From: a virus
Length of the DNA stretch: 50,162 nt
Reading direction: 5' to 3' (one strand)
IMG/VR virus record: IMGVR_UViG_3300030101_003867
Location: 1 to 50,162 of that record
Shown here: piece by piece, positions 1-5,481 of the stretch
Position numbering within the stretch: position 1 is the first letter of the stretch
Layout: each line of letters begins with the position of its first letter
Translations under genes and position numbers: made by a program
Notes under the pieces: model-generated
What the model was told of the DNA's origin: nothing
Database searches by the model: none
The model's input: the letters and a program-made list of their open reading frames with translations, nothing else

Positions 1-135
1 TCACATTATGAGGTAGCAAAATTACACGGTCCTTGTAAAGGAATGGGTAATAGAAGGTACAAAGTAAATCAAAAAAGTACTTTCAGAAAAGGTAAATCAT
101 ATGCTTATAATAAAAAATGGGTATATACAAACTAA
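1..135 (+). CDS. Hypothetical protein, C-terminal fragment
   Basis: An open frame enters from the left edge of the window and stops with TAA at 133-135, leaving 44 residues that end in NKKWVYTN. The tail is basic (many Lys and Arg) with one Cys. The start lies outside the window and no family is recognised. Its stop codon lies inside the first copy of the repeated ACTAAATACGAA element, so the gene and the regulatory element of the next gene are physically fused. Frame openness and the tight junction support it as real; function is unknown. Confidence 0.5.
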   Translation, partial: SHYEVAKLHGPCKGMGNRRYKVNQKSTFRKGKSYAYNKKWVYTN

Positions 136-159
136 ATACGAAACTAATTGGATAATATA
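131..159 (+). promoter_or_regulatory. Repeated promoter-like element, copy 1
   Basis: ACTAAATACGAA at 131-142, seven variable bases, then GGATAATATA at 150-159. The same two blocks with the same 7-base gap occur four more times in the window, always just before a start codon. Here the ATG (161) follows after one base, and a second in-frame ATG lies at 167. The right block resembles a bacterial -10 box (TAATAT). Promoter function is inferred from repetition and position. Confidence 0.7.
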
Positions 160-160
160 T

Positions 161-463
161 ATGAATATGAATGAGAAAATTAAACCTATAAATGAAAACA
201 TAATTGAATACAGAGGTGTTCAGTTTGAATACCATGAATGGACTACATTCGACGGTAACAAAGCAACAGGTTATCACTGCGATGACCCTAAAATACTTGA
301 TGGACTAGATACTATATCATTCGGTGCACAAACTATAACCGAAATGTGTTACAAAATTGATAAATATTTAGATAATAGAAAACAATTATTAAAAAAACAA
401 GCAGAATATAACCAAGCTGCAGCAGTATTTTATGAAAAATATGGCACAGCAAATGAATTTTAA
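161..463 (+). CDS. Hypothetical early protein (100 aa)
   Basis: Start chosen at ATG 161, just after promoter-like element copy 1. An in-frame ATG at 101 would read through that element and overlap the previous gene, so it is unlikely. The protein begins MNMNEKIKP and is soluble and mixed-charge, with Trp/Tyr/His in the N-terminal half (YHEWTTFDGN) and a helical Lys/Gln-rich C-terminal third (residues about 70-95). No signal peptide, membrane segment or known domain was seen. It heads a run of very small genes of the kind phages use early in infection; its role is unknown. Confidence 0.65.
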   Translation: MNMNEKIKPINENIIEYRGVQFEYHEWTTFDGNKATGYHCDDPKILDGLDTISFGAQTITEMCYKIDKYLDNRKQLLKKQAEYNQAAAVFYEKYGTANEF

Positions 464-466
464 ACT

Positions 467-625
467 ATGAAATACTTATTTGTACTAGATTTTTTAGACG
501 GTAGAGTCTATAAATACGACGTTAGAGACGTAAGTTACGAACACGAAGATTACCTAGTTGAATTAGGACATTCACTTAGTAATATAGAGTGGATGGTAAC
601 TGATAACGATGAAATTATAACATAA
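467..625 (+). CDS. Small hypothetical protein (52 aa)
   Basis: ATG at 467 follows the previous stop by three bases and the frame ends with TAA at 623-625. The 52-aa product (MKYLFVLDFLDGRVYKYDV...) alternates hydrophobic and charged residues at the N-terminus like two beta strands and ends acidic (TDNDEIIT). No family is recognised. It is supported by tight packing between neighbours and by gene-like composition. Confidence 0.55.
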   Translation: MKYLFVLDFLDGRVYKYDVRDVSYEHEDYLVELGHSLSNIEWMVTDNDEIIT

Positions 626-626
626 A

Positions 627-755
627 ATGAGATTTTTACAACAAGGTAATTTTAACGGATTAATATTCAGAGATGGAATGGTATTTATATCAGATATCGA
701 CCGATGGGTAACAAAAGAAGAATACGAAAAATATAAGGATAATGAGAACATTTGA
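627..755 (+). CDS. Small hypothetical protein (42 aa)
   Basis: ATG at 627 follows the previous TAA by one base; TGA stop at 753-755. The 42-aa product reads MRFLQQGNFNGLIFRDGMVF and then an acidic, Tyr-rich tail. It overlaps the start of the next gene by 14 bases, suggesting translational coupling. No known domain. It is short, so support rests on packing and reading-frame continuity. Confidence 0.5.
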   Translation: MRFLQQGNFNGLIFRDGMVFISDIDRWVTKEEYEKYKDNENI

Positions 756-933
756 TAAATATAAAGTAAATTTAAGACAAGTTGGTGACGATATATACTC
801 TTATAGTACTAAAGTCGCAACTATACACCAAGACAAATTAATACAACACGGTTGGTGGAGTGTAACAACTCAAAAACACATAAACTATGTTGCAAACGAA
901 TTAGGATTAGAAATAGATAAAAATTATGAGTAA
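742..933 (+). CDS. Small conserved phage protein (DUF8033-like, tentative)
   Basis: 63 aa, start ATG 742 within the sequence GGATAATGAG. It has a core YSTKVATI followed by a HGWWSVTTQKHINYVANELG segment; this spacing of a TKVA strand, an aromatic turn and a 'THKHINY' helix is typical of small phage proteins labelled DUF8033, a resemblance recalled rather than searched. No membrane segment or signal. It overlaps the next gene by 8 bases (ATGAGTAA), so the two are probably co-translated. Role unknown. Confidence 0.6.
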   Translation: MRTFDKYKVNLRQVGDDIYSYSTKVATIHQDKLIQHGWWSVTTQKHINYVANELGLEIDKNYE

Positions 934-1120
934 AATGAAAGAATTAGACCACATTGCAGATTGCGTGGTAGATATAGTATCAGAACATTTAGACCATAAC
1001 ATAGCTTGGGCGGTAGATGATACAATTGTAGATGAATTAGATAACGACGAATTTGTCGATGCTATACATCATATACGCAAAGCTGTAGTGCACAAACTAA
1101 ATACGAAATACAATGGATAA
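926..1120 (+). CDS. Small acidic hypothetical protein (64 aa)
   Basis: 64 aa, acidic in the middle (WAVDDTIVDELDNDEFVDAI), predicted mostly helical. The start ATG 926 lies in an ATGAGTAA overlap with the preceding gene. The last six residues (NTKYNG) are encoded by the left part of promoter-like element copy 2, and its stop codon is the TAA inside GGATAATATA. So the C-terminus was probably set by insertion of the element or co-evolved with it. No recognised domain. Confidence 0.6.
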   Translation: MSKMKELDHIADCVVDIVSEHLDHNIAWAVDDTIVDELDNDEFVDAIHHIRKAVVHKLNTKYNG

Positions 1121-1124
1121 TATA
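1096..1124 (+). promoter_or_regulatory. Repeated promoter-like element, copy 2
   Basis: ACTAAATACGAA at 1096-1107, seven bases, GGATAATATA at 1115-1124; ATG of the next gene at 1130. If the right block is a -10 box, transcription would start at about the ATG itself, giving a leaderless mRNA. The element overlaps the last codons and stop of the upstream gene. Confidence 0.7.
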
Positions 1125-1129
1125 ATTGT

Positions 1130-1318
1130 ATGAGATGCAGATGTAATAATATAATTCCGCCGGGTCGGGTAGCATTAGGTTACAATACCTGTGTTAATTG
1201 TAGTACAACACAACAATACAGTTATGTACCTATAATAGCTAACAAGCAAGTACTCGAAGTACAAATTGTGTCACCCGAAGTAAGTGCTAGCGTGCACAAG
1301 GCTTGGCGAAGAAAATAA
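1130..1318 (+). CDS. Small zinc-ribbon protein, DksA/TraR-like half
   Basis: 62 aa. The N-terminal half reads MRCRCNNIIPPGRVALGYNT followed by CVNC, giving C-x-C ... C-x2-C zinc ligands around a P-x-GR-x-ALGY-x-TC linker, as in the zinc finger of DksA/TraR proteins (CxxC-17-CxxC). The long DksA coiled coil is missing, and the C-terminus is a short strand-rich tail ending in a basic helix (KAWRRK). DksA/TraR proteins bind RNA polymerase, so a role in altering host transcription is possible, but with only the finger present this is inference. It is driven by element copy 2 and followed by the structured RNA. Confidence 0.65.
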   Translation: MRCRCNNIIPPGRVALGYNTCVNCSTTQQYSYVPIIANKQVLEVQIVSPEVSASVHKAWRRK

Positions 1319-1584
1319 AGGTGAAAAAGAAATAGGAGATGAAAGTCACACTAACTTTTTCATACAGGTGAGGTTTAAGGTTGGAAGACCAGATTAAAGG
1401 CTCGACGTCGTACCCACAAATGCGTGGTCGTTGGCGTGTAGTACCCGACGGGGTTGCAAAGAGAGGCTCGATGATGGTAAGAAAGACAGGATAAACAGAT
1501 AAAAGAGTGTAAGTCGAGGCAGCGTACACATAGTGTAAACGGGCGCATCTCTAACATTCCAGTCCTGTCCGCCTCACCTTTTTT
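1319..1584 (+). ncRNA. Candidate structured non-coding RNA of unknown family
   Basis: About 266 bases between the zinc-ribbon gene and the tRNA, with no convincing coding frame and about 50% GC in the core (1381-1500) against about 30% around it. Complementary segments found by eye: 1322-1329 with 1355-1362 (8 bp, perfect), 1367-1373 GGTGAGG with 1572-1578 CCTCACC, 1485-1491 GACAGGA with 1563-1569 TCCTGTC, 1374-1378 with 1394-1398, 1406-1410 with 1446-1450, 1507-1511 with 1525-1529. There is also a possible long-range GAGATG (1336-1341)/CATCTC (1546-1551) pairing. The closing stem is followed by six Ts (1579-1584), like an intrinsic terminator or processing site. Core motifs of RNase P, tmRNA, group I introns, SRP or hammerhead RNA were looked for and not found. 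Confidence 0.62.
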
Positions 1585-1588
1585 AAAT

Positions 1589-1661
1589 AGCGCTGTAGAG
1601 CAGTGGCCAGCTCGTCGGGCTCATAACCCGAAGGTCGTCGGTTCGAATCCGGCCAGCGCAA
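1589..1661 (+). tRNA. tRNA-fMet (CAT), initiator type
   Basis: Complete cloverleaf with anticodon CAT at 1622-1624. It shows the features of bacterial initiator tRNA: unpaired position 1 and 72 (A1 1589, A72 1660) above six pairs (1590-1595 with 1654-1659), A11:T24 in the D stem, and three stacked G:C pairs at the base of the anticodon stem (GGG 1617-1619 with CCC 1627-1629). The anticodon arm and T arm closely match E. coli tRNA-fMet. CCA is not encoded (A73 is followed by CTA). It lies between the structured RNA and a promoter-like element. Confidence 0.92.
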
Positions 1662-1670
1662 CTAATACAG

Positions 1671-1699
1671 ACTAAATACGAATTGAAACGGATAATATA
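1671..1699 (+). promoter_or_regulatory. Repeated promoter-like element, copy 3
   Basis: ACTAAATACGAA at 1671-1682, seven bases, GGATAATATA at 1690-1699, nine bases after the tRNA 3' end; ATG of the next gene at 1706. This copy has no protein gene running into it, so its conservation cannot be explained by coding constraint. That makes it the cleanest evidence for a regulatory DNA signal. Confidence 0.75.
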
Positions 1700-1705
1700 A
1701 TTGAT

Positions 1706-1939
1706 ATGAATGTAAAAACTATATACCAAAGATTAAAACCAACGATTAAAACAACGTTAAATGAAAGCGCTAGACAATACGATAGTGCTAAGAAATTAAA
1801 GTACAAATTGATGAGTTCTTCTTTATACCATGAATTAACTCTATCTGAAATTAGTGCTTTAATGTGTTACGCTGATGTCTATACATATGAAACAGATAGT
1901 GCGGATGTATTATACGGAAAAATATTTCTTGACAAATGA
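1706..1939 (+). CDS. Hypothetical early protein (77 aa)
   Basis: 77 aa, Lys/Ser/Tyr-rich, predicted helical (QRLKPTIKTTLNESARQYDS), no cysteine pair, signal or membrane segment. Start ATG 1706 lies seven bases after promoter-like element copy 3, so it is the first gene of a new transcription unit. The stop overlaps the next start as ATGA. No family recognised. Confidence 0.65.
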   Translation: MNVKTIYQRLKPTIKTTLNESARQYDSAKKLKYKLMSSSLYHELTLSEISALMCYADVYTYETDSADVLYGKIFLDK

Positions 1940-2181
1940 AACAAACTAAAGCACCAAAAAAAATACCGTACTCTGTAAACACTAGAGCATACGATAAAAT
2001 CTACGCTAAAATACAAGCGGTGATTAATGAAATTAGAGCTGATCAATTTGACTTAGATAACGGGTTGGCAACTAAATTTGTACCTAAAGAGCTGCATATC
2101 AGCGCTTTAGAATGGAAAAAAAGAGAATTAAAAACTTACGAATATATACTAAATTTAATAAATGAAAAACGAAAAACTTAA
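1936..2181 (+). CDS. Hypothetical early protein (81 aa)
   Basis: 81 aa, basic at both ends, start in an ATGA overlap with the preceding gene. The central part (IYAKIQAVINEIRADQFDLD) and C-terminal part (EWKKRELKTYEYILNLINEK) look like two amphipathic helices, suggesting a small helical binding protein. It overlaps the next gene by 20 bases. No recognised domain. Confidence 0.62.
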   Translation: MKQTKAPKKIPYSVNTRAYDKIYAKIQAVINEIRADQFDLDNGLATKFVPKELHISALEWKKRELKTYEYILNLINEKRKT

Positions 2182-2623
2182 TTGGGATGACGTCGCAGAA
2201 AAATTAGAAGCTGACGGCGTAATGCAAGAACCAGATATGAACTGGCTTCTTGAATATATTACTGTCAACTATGGTGGCAACCTAGATAATACTAGTAGCT
2301 GGGCGCAAGGTGCTGAAGGCCTACTAGTATATACTGAAACAACTGCGGATAGCTATGATGTATACGCATGTACAAGTGAACACGATGGTGTTAAAGACTT
2401 TGGTAGTGATATATATTACTACGCTGACGGCGCTGAATTTGCTGAAAGAATATTAGATACATTATGTAACAACCAAAATGTTTGGGTTGCTGAACATATA
2501 TGGGGCGAAATAGAAGACGATTTAGATTGTGAATTAGCACAGTGGTGGCAAGATGTATATGACGGCTTGCATGAAGACAAAGTTGAAGAATTAATTAACG
2601 ACGGCTACGAATACGAAGAATAA
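2162..2623 (+). CDS. Extremely acidic early protein (153 aa), possible DNA mimic
   Basis: 153 aa with about 39 Asp/Glu against about 6 Lys/Arg by hand count, so a net charge of about -33 spread over the whole chain. It is also rich in Trp and Tyr (for example CELAQWWQDVYDGLHED). No known family recognised. The charge density resembles phage DNA-mimic proteins such as T7 Ocr, which are early products that block host nucleases or DNA-binding proteins. The early position fits that, but the role is inference only. Start ATG 2162 lies inside the previous gene (20-base overlap), fitting coupled translation. Confidence 0.68.
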   Translation: MKNEKLNWDDVAEKLEADGVMQEPDMNWLLEYITVNYGGNLDNTSSWAQGAEGLLVYTETTADSYDVYACTSEHDGVKDFGSDIYYYADGAEFAERILDTLCNNQNVWVAEHIWGEIEDDLDCELAQWWQDVYDGLHEDKVEELINDGYEYEE

Positions 2624-2624
2624 T

Positions 2625-3149
2625 ATGGCTACAAGAAACTTAACAATGGTAGTGAACAGAAAACACTACGAAGATTTTACAGAAAGAATGATGGACATTA
2701 CTCCATATTCTATGACTGAATATAGTAAAGTTAATATGTATTTACACCATGACGGTTATCCTCAATGGCAAGGTATACAATTAGCAAACTGGTTACAAGC
2801 TAATCCTTCTCAAGACTCAGCAAGGGTTGCGGCAAAGTTAGTACACGACCATTATTATGACAGTTGCTATTTATATAACAACCCTAACCAAATAGACCAT
2901 CAATATACTTATATTCTATTTGTTGGTGACGGTGAAACTTTAATATTATGTTATGACCAATATTCCGACCGCGAAGTATTTTGCTATACACCACAAGAAG
3001 TTCTTAATAAATATATGGAAGATATGGATTATACAGACTTTGCCGGCGGTAAAACCAGAAGTGATGAACAAATATCACCATATACCTCTGATAAACCCGC
3101 TACGTGTAATTATAGCGGATTAAGAAGTACAAAAAGTTATACAGACTAA
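2625..3149 (+). CDS. Hypothetical early protein (174 aa)
   Basis: 174 aa, Tyr/Asp/His-rich soluble protein beginning MATRNLTMVVNRKHYED; start one base after the previous stop (TAATATG). The middle holds the strand-like segments YTYILFVGDGETLILCYDQ and EVFCYTPQEVLNKYMED, and the tail is Ser/Thr-rich and probably disordered. No catalytic motif recognised. Its TAA stop (3147-3149) lies inside promoter-like element copy 4, so it closes the transcription unit that began at 1706. Confidence 0.68.
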   Translation: MATRNLTMVVNRKHYEDFTERMMDITPYSMTEYSKVNMYLHHDGYPQWQGIQLANWLQANPSQDSARVAAKLVHDHYYDSCYLYNNPNQIDHQYTYILFVGDGETLILCYDQYSDREVFCYTPQEVLNKYMEDMDYTDFAGGKTRSDEQISPYTSDKPATCNYSGLRSTKSYTD

Positions 3150-3173
3150 ATACGAATACATATGGATAATATA
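3145..3173 (+). promoter_or_regulatory. Repeated promoter-like element, copy 4
   Basis: ACTAAATACGAA at 3145-3156, seven bases, GGATAATATA at 3164-3173; the preferred ATG is 3177. An in-frame ATG at 3162 falls inside the element and is probably not used. Precedes the UVR-motif/DNA ligase pair. Confidence 0.7.
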
Positions 3174-3176
3174 AAT

Positions 3177-3464
3177 ATGAGTGAAGAAGAATATCAAGCA
3201 TTATATAATAAAATTAAAACCGATTTATATGATGAATTTATTAATCCTGAAACAGCTACTTATGGTGCTGATGTCTTGCGACAAAAGGAAACTAAAACAT
3301 TTAGTTTAAAAGTTGCCCAAGCTGATGCAGGAGCGGAAAAAGAAATAATACAGGACGAAATAGAGCAGCTTAAATTAGTTATGAAAAGATATGAGGAAGA
3401 TGAGGAGTATGAAAAAGCTGCAGTAATAAAGAAAAGAATTAATTATTTAAATAGATATTTATGA
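3177..3464 (+). CDS. Small protein with UVR-like helical hairpin
   Basis: 95 aa from ATG 3177 (MSEEEYQALYNK); the alternative ATG 3162 lies within the promoter-like element. The C-terminus (IEQLKLVMKRYEEDEEYEKA then AVIKKRINYLN) matches the UVR motif pattern (leucine-spaced helix, E-D-x-E-x-AA, second helix with R-x-x-I-x-x-L) by which UvrB and UvrC bind each other. Phages and stress proteins (McsA, ClpC) reuse this hairpin for protein contacts. The stop overlaps the DNA ligase start (ATGA), so the two are likely made together; a DNA-repair adaptor role is an inference. Confidence 0.62.
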   Translation: MSEEEYQALYNKIKTDLYDEFINPETATYGADVLRQKETKTFSLKVAQADAGAEKEIIQDEIEQLKLVMKRYEEDEEYEKAAVIKKRINYLNRYL

Positions 3465-4321
3465 GAAAACCAATGCTAGCCCACAAGTTTGATATTAACA
3501 GAGTTGATTATGATCAACCAGATGGGTATTACATACAACCAAAATTAGATGGCATAAGATGTTTAATATATCTTGAACAAGATACTGTTGTAGCTTATTC
3601 ACGTAATAATAAACAGTTTATGAACCTAAGACATATTGAAATGGCACTTAAACCATTCTTTGAACAACACTCTGATGTAGTACTCGATGGCGAACTATAT
3701 AATCATAAGTTGAAAAACGATTTTGAAAAAATCGTATCGCTTGTACGAAAGCAAAAGCCAACCGAAGAAGACAGACGAAATGCTCAACACCTTATACAGT
3801 TTCATGTATACGACTATTATTCTATGGACAGTCACTATGAGAGCTATAAGACTAGACATTTCAATTTAATTAACTCTGATATATACAATGCAAGCGTGCA
3901 TTCTGTTCCTGCTTATAAAGTAAGAACGCATGATGACGCGTTGTATTATCATATGAATGAGTTTCTCTCTAACGGTTACGAGGGCTCTATACTACGTGAC
4001 GGTAGCGCTTTATATAAGCACGGCCGATCATACGGGTTAATGAAGTTCAAAGACTTTAGCGACGCAGAAGCAACAATTGTGGGCTACGAAATTGGTCAAG
4101 GTAAACGAACAGGCACACTTGGTAAGTTCTTAATGATGGATGATGATGGCAATAAGTTTGGTTGTCCTCCTGGCAAAGGTTATAATTATAAAGACCTTAA
4201 AAATATGCTTATAAACATACAAGACTACATCGGCCAGCGTGCAACGTTTACATACTTTCAAAGAACTAATGCGGGTAGCTATAGGCATCCGTTATTTAAA
4301 TGTATTAGAAATTATGAGTAA
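3461..4321 (+). CDS. ATP-dependent DNA ligase
   Basis: 286 aa, covering the nucleotidyltransferase and OB domains of a minimal phage ligase. Motifs in order: I KLDGIR at residues 28-33 (adenylated Lys28), III LDGELY at 75-80, IIIa FHVYDYY near 114-120, IV EGSILRDG at 174-181, V LMKFKDF at 193-199, then an OB-fold C-terminus. It seals nicks in duplex DNA using ATP through a ligase-AMP intermediate, joining Okazaki fragments and repair products of phage replication. Start ATG 3461 overlaps the UVR gene (ATGA), and the stop overlaps the next small gene (ATGAGTAA). Length is normal for small viral ligases. Confidence 0.93.
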   Translation: MRKPMLAHKFDINRVDYDQPDGYYIQPKLDGIRCLIYLEQDTVVAYSRNNKQFMNLRHIEMALKPFFEQHSDVVLDGELYNHKLKNDFEKIVSLVRKQKPTEEDRRNAQHLIQFHVYDYYSMDSHYESYKTRHFNLINSDIYNASVHSVPAYKVRTHDDALYYHMNEFLSNGYEGSILRDGSALYKHGRSYGLMKFKDFSDAEATIVGYEIGQGKRTGTLGKFLMMDDDGNKFGCPPGKGYNYKDLKNMLINIQDYIGQRATFTYFQRTNAGSYRHPLFKCIRNYE

Positions 4322-4424
4322 ATTAATATGGCAACTATATAATGATAATATGATTAGCGAAGAAGTAGCTATGATATTATTAGATAAATATTATAACAGA
4401 TTAAACAATAAAAGATATGAGTAA
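4314..4424 (+). CDS. Small hypothetical protein (36 aa)
   Basis: Preferred start ATG 4314, giving MSKLIWQLYNDNMISEEVAM and a Tyr/Asn/Lys-rich tail. It overlaps the ligase stop as ATGAGTAA. The frame stays open upstream to 4239, but that part lies wholly inside the ligase gene and looks like shadow coding. It overlaps the next gene by 8 bases in the same way. No family recognised; support is from the repeated overlap geometry. Confidence 0.5.
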   Translation: MSKLIWQLYNDNMISEEVAMILLDKYYNRLNNKRYE

Positions 4425-4695
4425 ACCTAGAGATATTATTATTGAAAAAGTAATTGAAAAAATTAGATCACGTTCAGACGTTGGTTTTAAAAAATATGGC
4501 GTTACACTTAAAGATGACTATCAACCTCTCGGTAAGTGGCTAACACATATACAAGAAGAATTAATGGACGCTGTAAATTATATTGAAAAAGTTAAAGACA
4601 TATTAGATTATAATGAAAATAAAGATGATGAAAAACTTGAAGCAATTAATAAAGCAAATGCAGAACATTATCCGGAGTATTACAAACCTGAATAA
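4417..4695 (+). CDS. Conserved phage helical protein, MazG-like features
   Basis: 92 aa. The segment RSRSDVGFKKYGVTLKDDY, then LGKWLTHIQEELMDAVNYIE, follows a pattern common in small phage proteins: R-x3-G-x2-KYG, then WL-x-H-x2-EE-x2-DA-x2-Y. The EExxDA helix recalls the metal-binding helix of all-alpha NTP pyrophosphohydrolases (EExxE...ExxD), but the second acidic motif is not evident, so enzyme activity is uncertain. Start ATG 4417 overlaps the previous gene and the stop touches the next ATG. Confidence 0.62.
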   Translation: MSKPRDIIIEKVIEKIRSRSDVGFKKYGVTLKDDYQPLGKWLTHIQEELMDAVNYIEKVKDILDYNENKDDEKLEAINKANAEHYPEYYKPE

Positions 4696-5252
4696 TGAAT
4701 ATATTTTATTTACACGAAGACCCTAAGCTTGCTGCGAGTTATGTATATGACAAGCACAAGGTTAAGATGATATTAGAGTCGGCCCAGATGTTATGCACTG
4801 CGCATCATCATTTTGGGAACGGTAATGTACCGTATAAAAAAGTACATTACAATCACCCATCAACCATTTGGGTGCGTGACAATACCCATCATTACTACTG
4901 GCTATATGAACATATGCTAGCATTAGGCGATGAGTATACTAAACGATATGGCAAACGTCATTTAACTATTACTAAATGCTCCGAGCCATTACTGCATCCA
5001 CCATCTGGTATGCCGACCAAAAAATTTCAACAACCACCGCAATGTATGCCTGACGAATATAAGCAACCATTTGCTATACACGGTTATTGGCGATATTATA
5101 TCGGTGATAAATATAAAATTTGTAATAAAAATGAAATACCATACACTATTGAAACAATTCCAACAGATGTTTTGGATAAGTACTATAGTGGTGCTGACCG
5201 CTACAATAAGTTCAGCAATCACAATGTACCATGTCTCACGCTTGCCATCTGA
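4695..5252 (+). CDS. Conserved phage protein, possible pyrimidine-dimer glycosylase-like
   Basis: 185 aa. It begins MNIFYLHEDPKLAASYVYDK and continues with KMILESAQMLCTAHH, HPSTIWVRD, and EYTKRYGKRH; later PPQCMPDEYK and an HGYWRYYIGDK segment. This ordered set (DxDP-KxA-DKHxVKM, HPSxxWVR, EYTxRYGKxH) marks a family widespread in marine phages that some databases call pyrimidine-dimer DNA glycosylase; that function is not shown here. The His-, Trp- and Cys-rich core suggests an enzyme. It sits with DNA ligase and nucleotide genes. Confidence 0.7.
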   Translation: MNIFYLHEDPKLAASYVYDKHKVKMILESAQMLCTAHHHFGNGNVPYKKVHYNHPSTIWVRDNTHHYYWLYEHMLALGDEYTKRYGKRHLTITKCSEPLLHPPSGMPTKKFQQPPQCMPDEYKQPFAIHGYWRYYIGDKYKICNKNEIPYTIETIPTDVLDKYYSGADRYNKFSNHNVPCLTLAI

Positions 5253-5265
5253 TAGTTGGAAATAT

Positions 5266-5418
5266 ATGCAAGTAGAAAACAGATGGGCTAATTGGCCTGA
5301 AAAAACTTGTTACACAAAACAAAATATTGAATTATTAATAAAAGGACCCAAAAATGAGCAACCAAAGAAAACATATATTGCATCAATTAAAAGTCAATTT
5401 ATTTGGCTTACGAGATAA
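5266..5418 (+). CDS. Small hypothetical protein (50 aa)
   Basis: Best start ATG 5266 (MQVENRWANWPEKTCYTKQN), just after the previous gene's stop; an in-frame ATG at 5224 and longer upstream frames lie inside the preceding gene and are ignored. Basic, with two Trp, no domain. It overlaps the following tiny gene by 65 bases in another frame, so one of the two may not be real. Weak support. Confidence 0.35.
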   Translation: MQVENRWANWPEKTCYTKQNIELLIKGPKNEQPKKTYIASIKSQFIWLTR

Positions 5419-5464
5419 AGTAAAGCTAATGCGCAAAAAAAGAGCGACGAGAGCTAGAAAATAA
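5354..5464 (+). CDS. Small basic protein (36 aa)
   Basis: ATG 5354 to TAA 5462-5464 gives MSNQRKHILHQLKVNLFGLR and an Arg/Lys-rich tail ending RARK. With about a third basic residues it may bind nucleic acid. It ends 17 bases before the HTH gene. It overlaps the preceding small frame by 65 bases, so only one may be used; its composition is gene-like. Function unknown. Confidence 0.4.
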   Translation: MSNQRKHILHQLKVNLFGLRDKVKLMRKKRATRARK

Positions 5465-5481
5465 TAAATAGTAATAAGCTA

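Noticed and set aside
717-746. Weak sixth copy of the promoter-like element (AATACGAA, 8 bases, GGATAATGAG) at the 742 start
   Set aside because: Left block only partly matches and the gap is 8, not 7; it lies inside a small gene, so coding could explain it. Worth testing but not counted.
1287-1557. Two - strand reading frames of 80 and 60 codons across 1287-1557
   Set aside because: They lie in the structured RNA region, have unusual composition rich in Cys, Pro and Arg, and run against all neighbouring early genes.
1319-1584. RNase P, tmRNA, SRP RNA, group I intron or hammerhead identity for the structured RNA
   Set aside because: Only fragments such as GAAAGTC or GATGATG occur; the paired core motifs and order of these families are missing.
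1589-1661. tRNA 3' end as a phage attachment site
   Set aside because: No integrase or excisionase is present, and the tRNA is complete with initiator features and phage-like surroundings.
5071-5265. Upstream part of the frame ending at 5418
   Set aside because: It lies fully within the preceding 185-aa gene in another frame; only the end after 5252 can be an independent gene.
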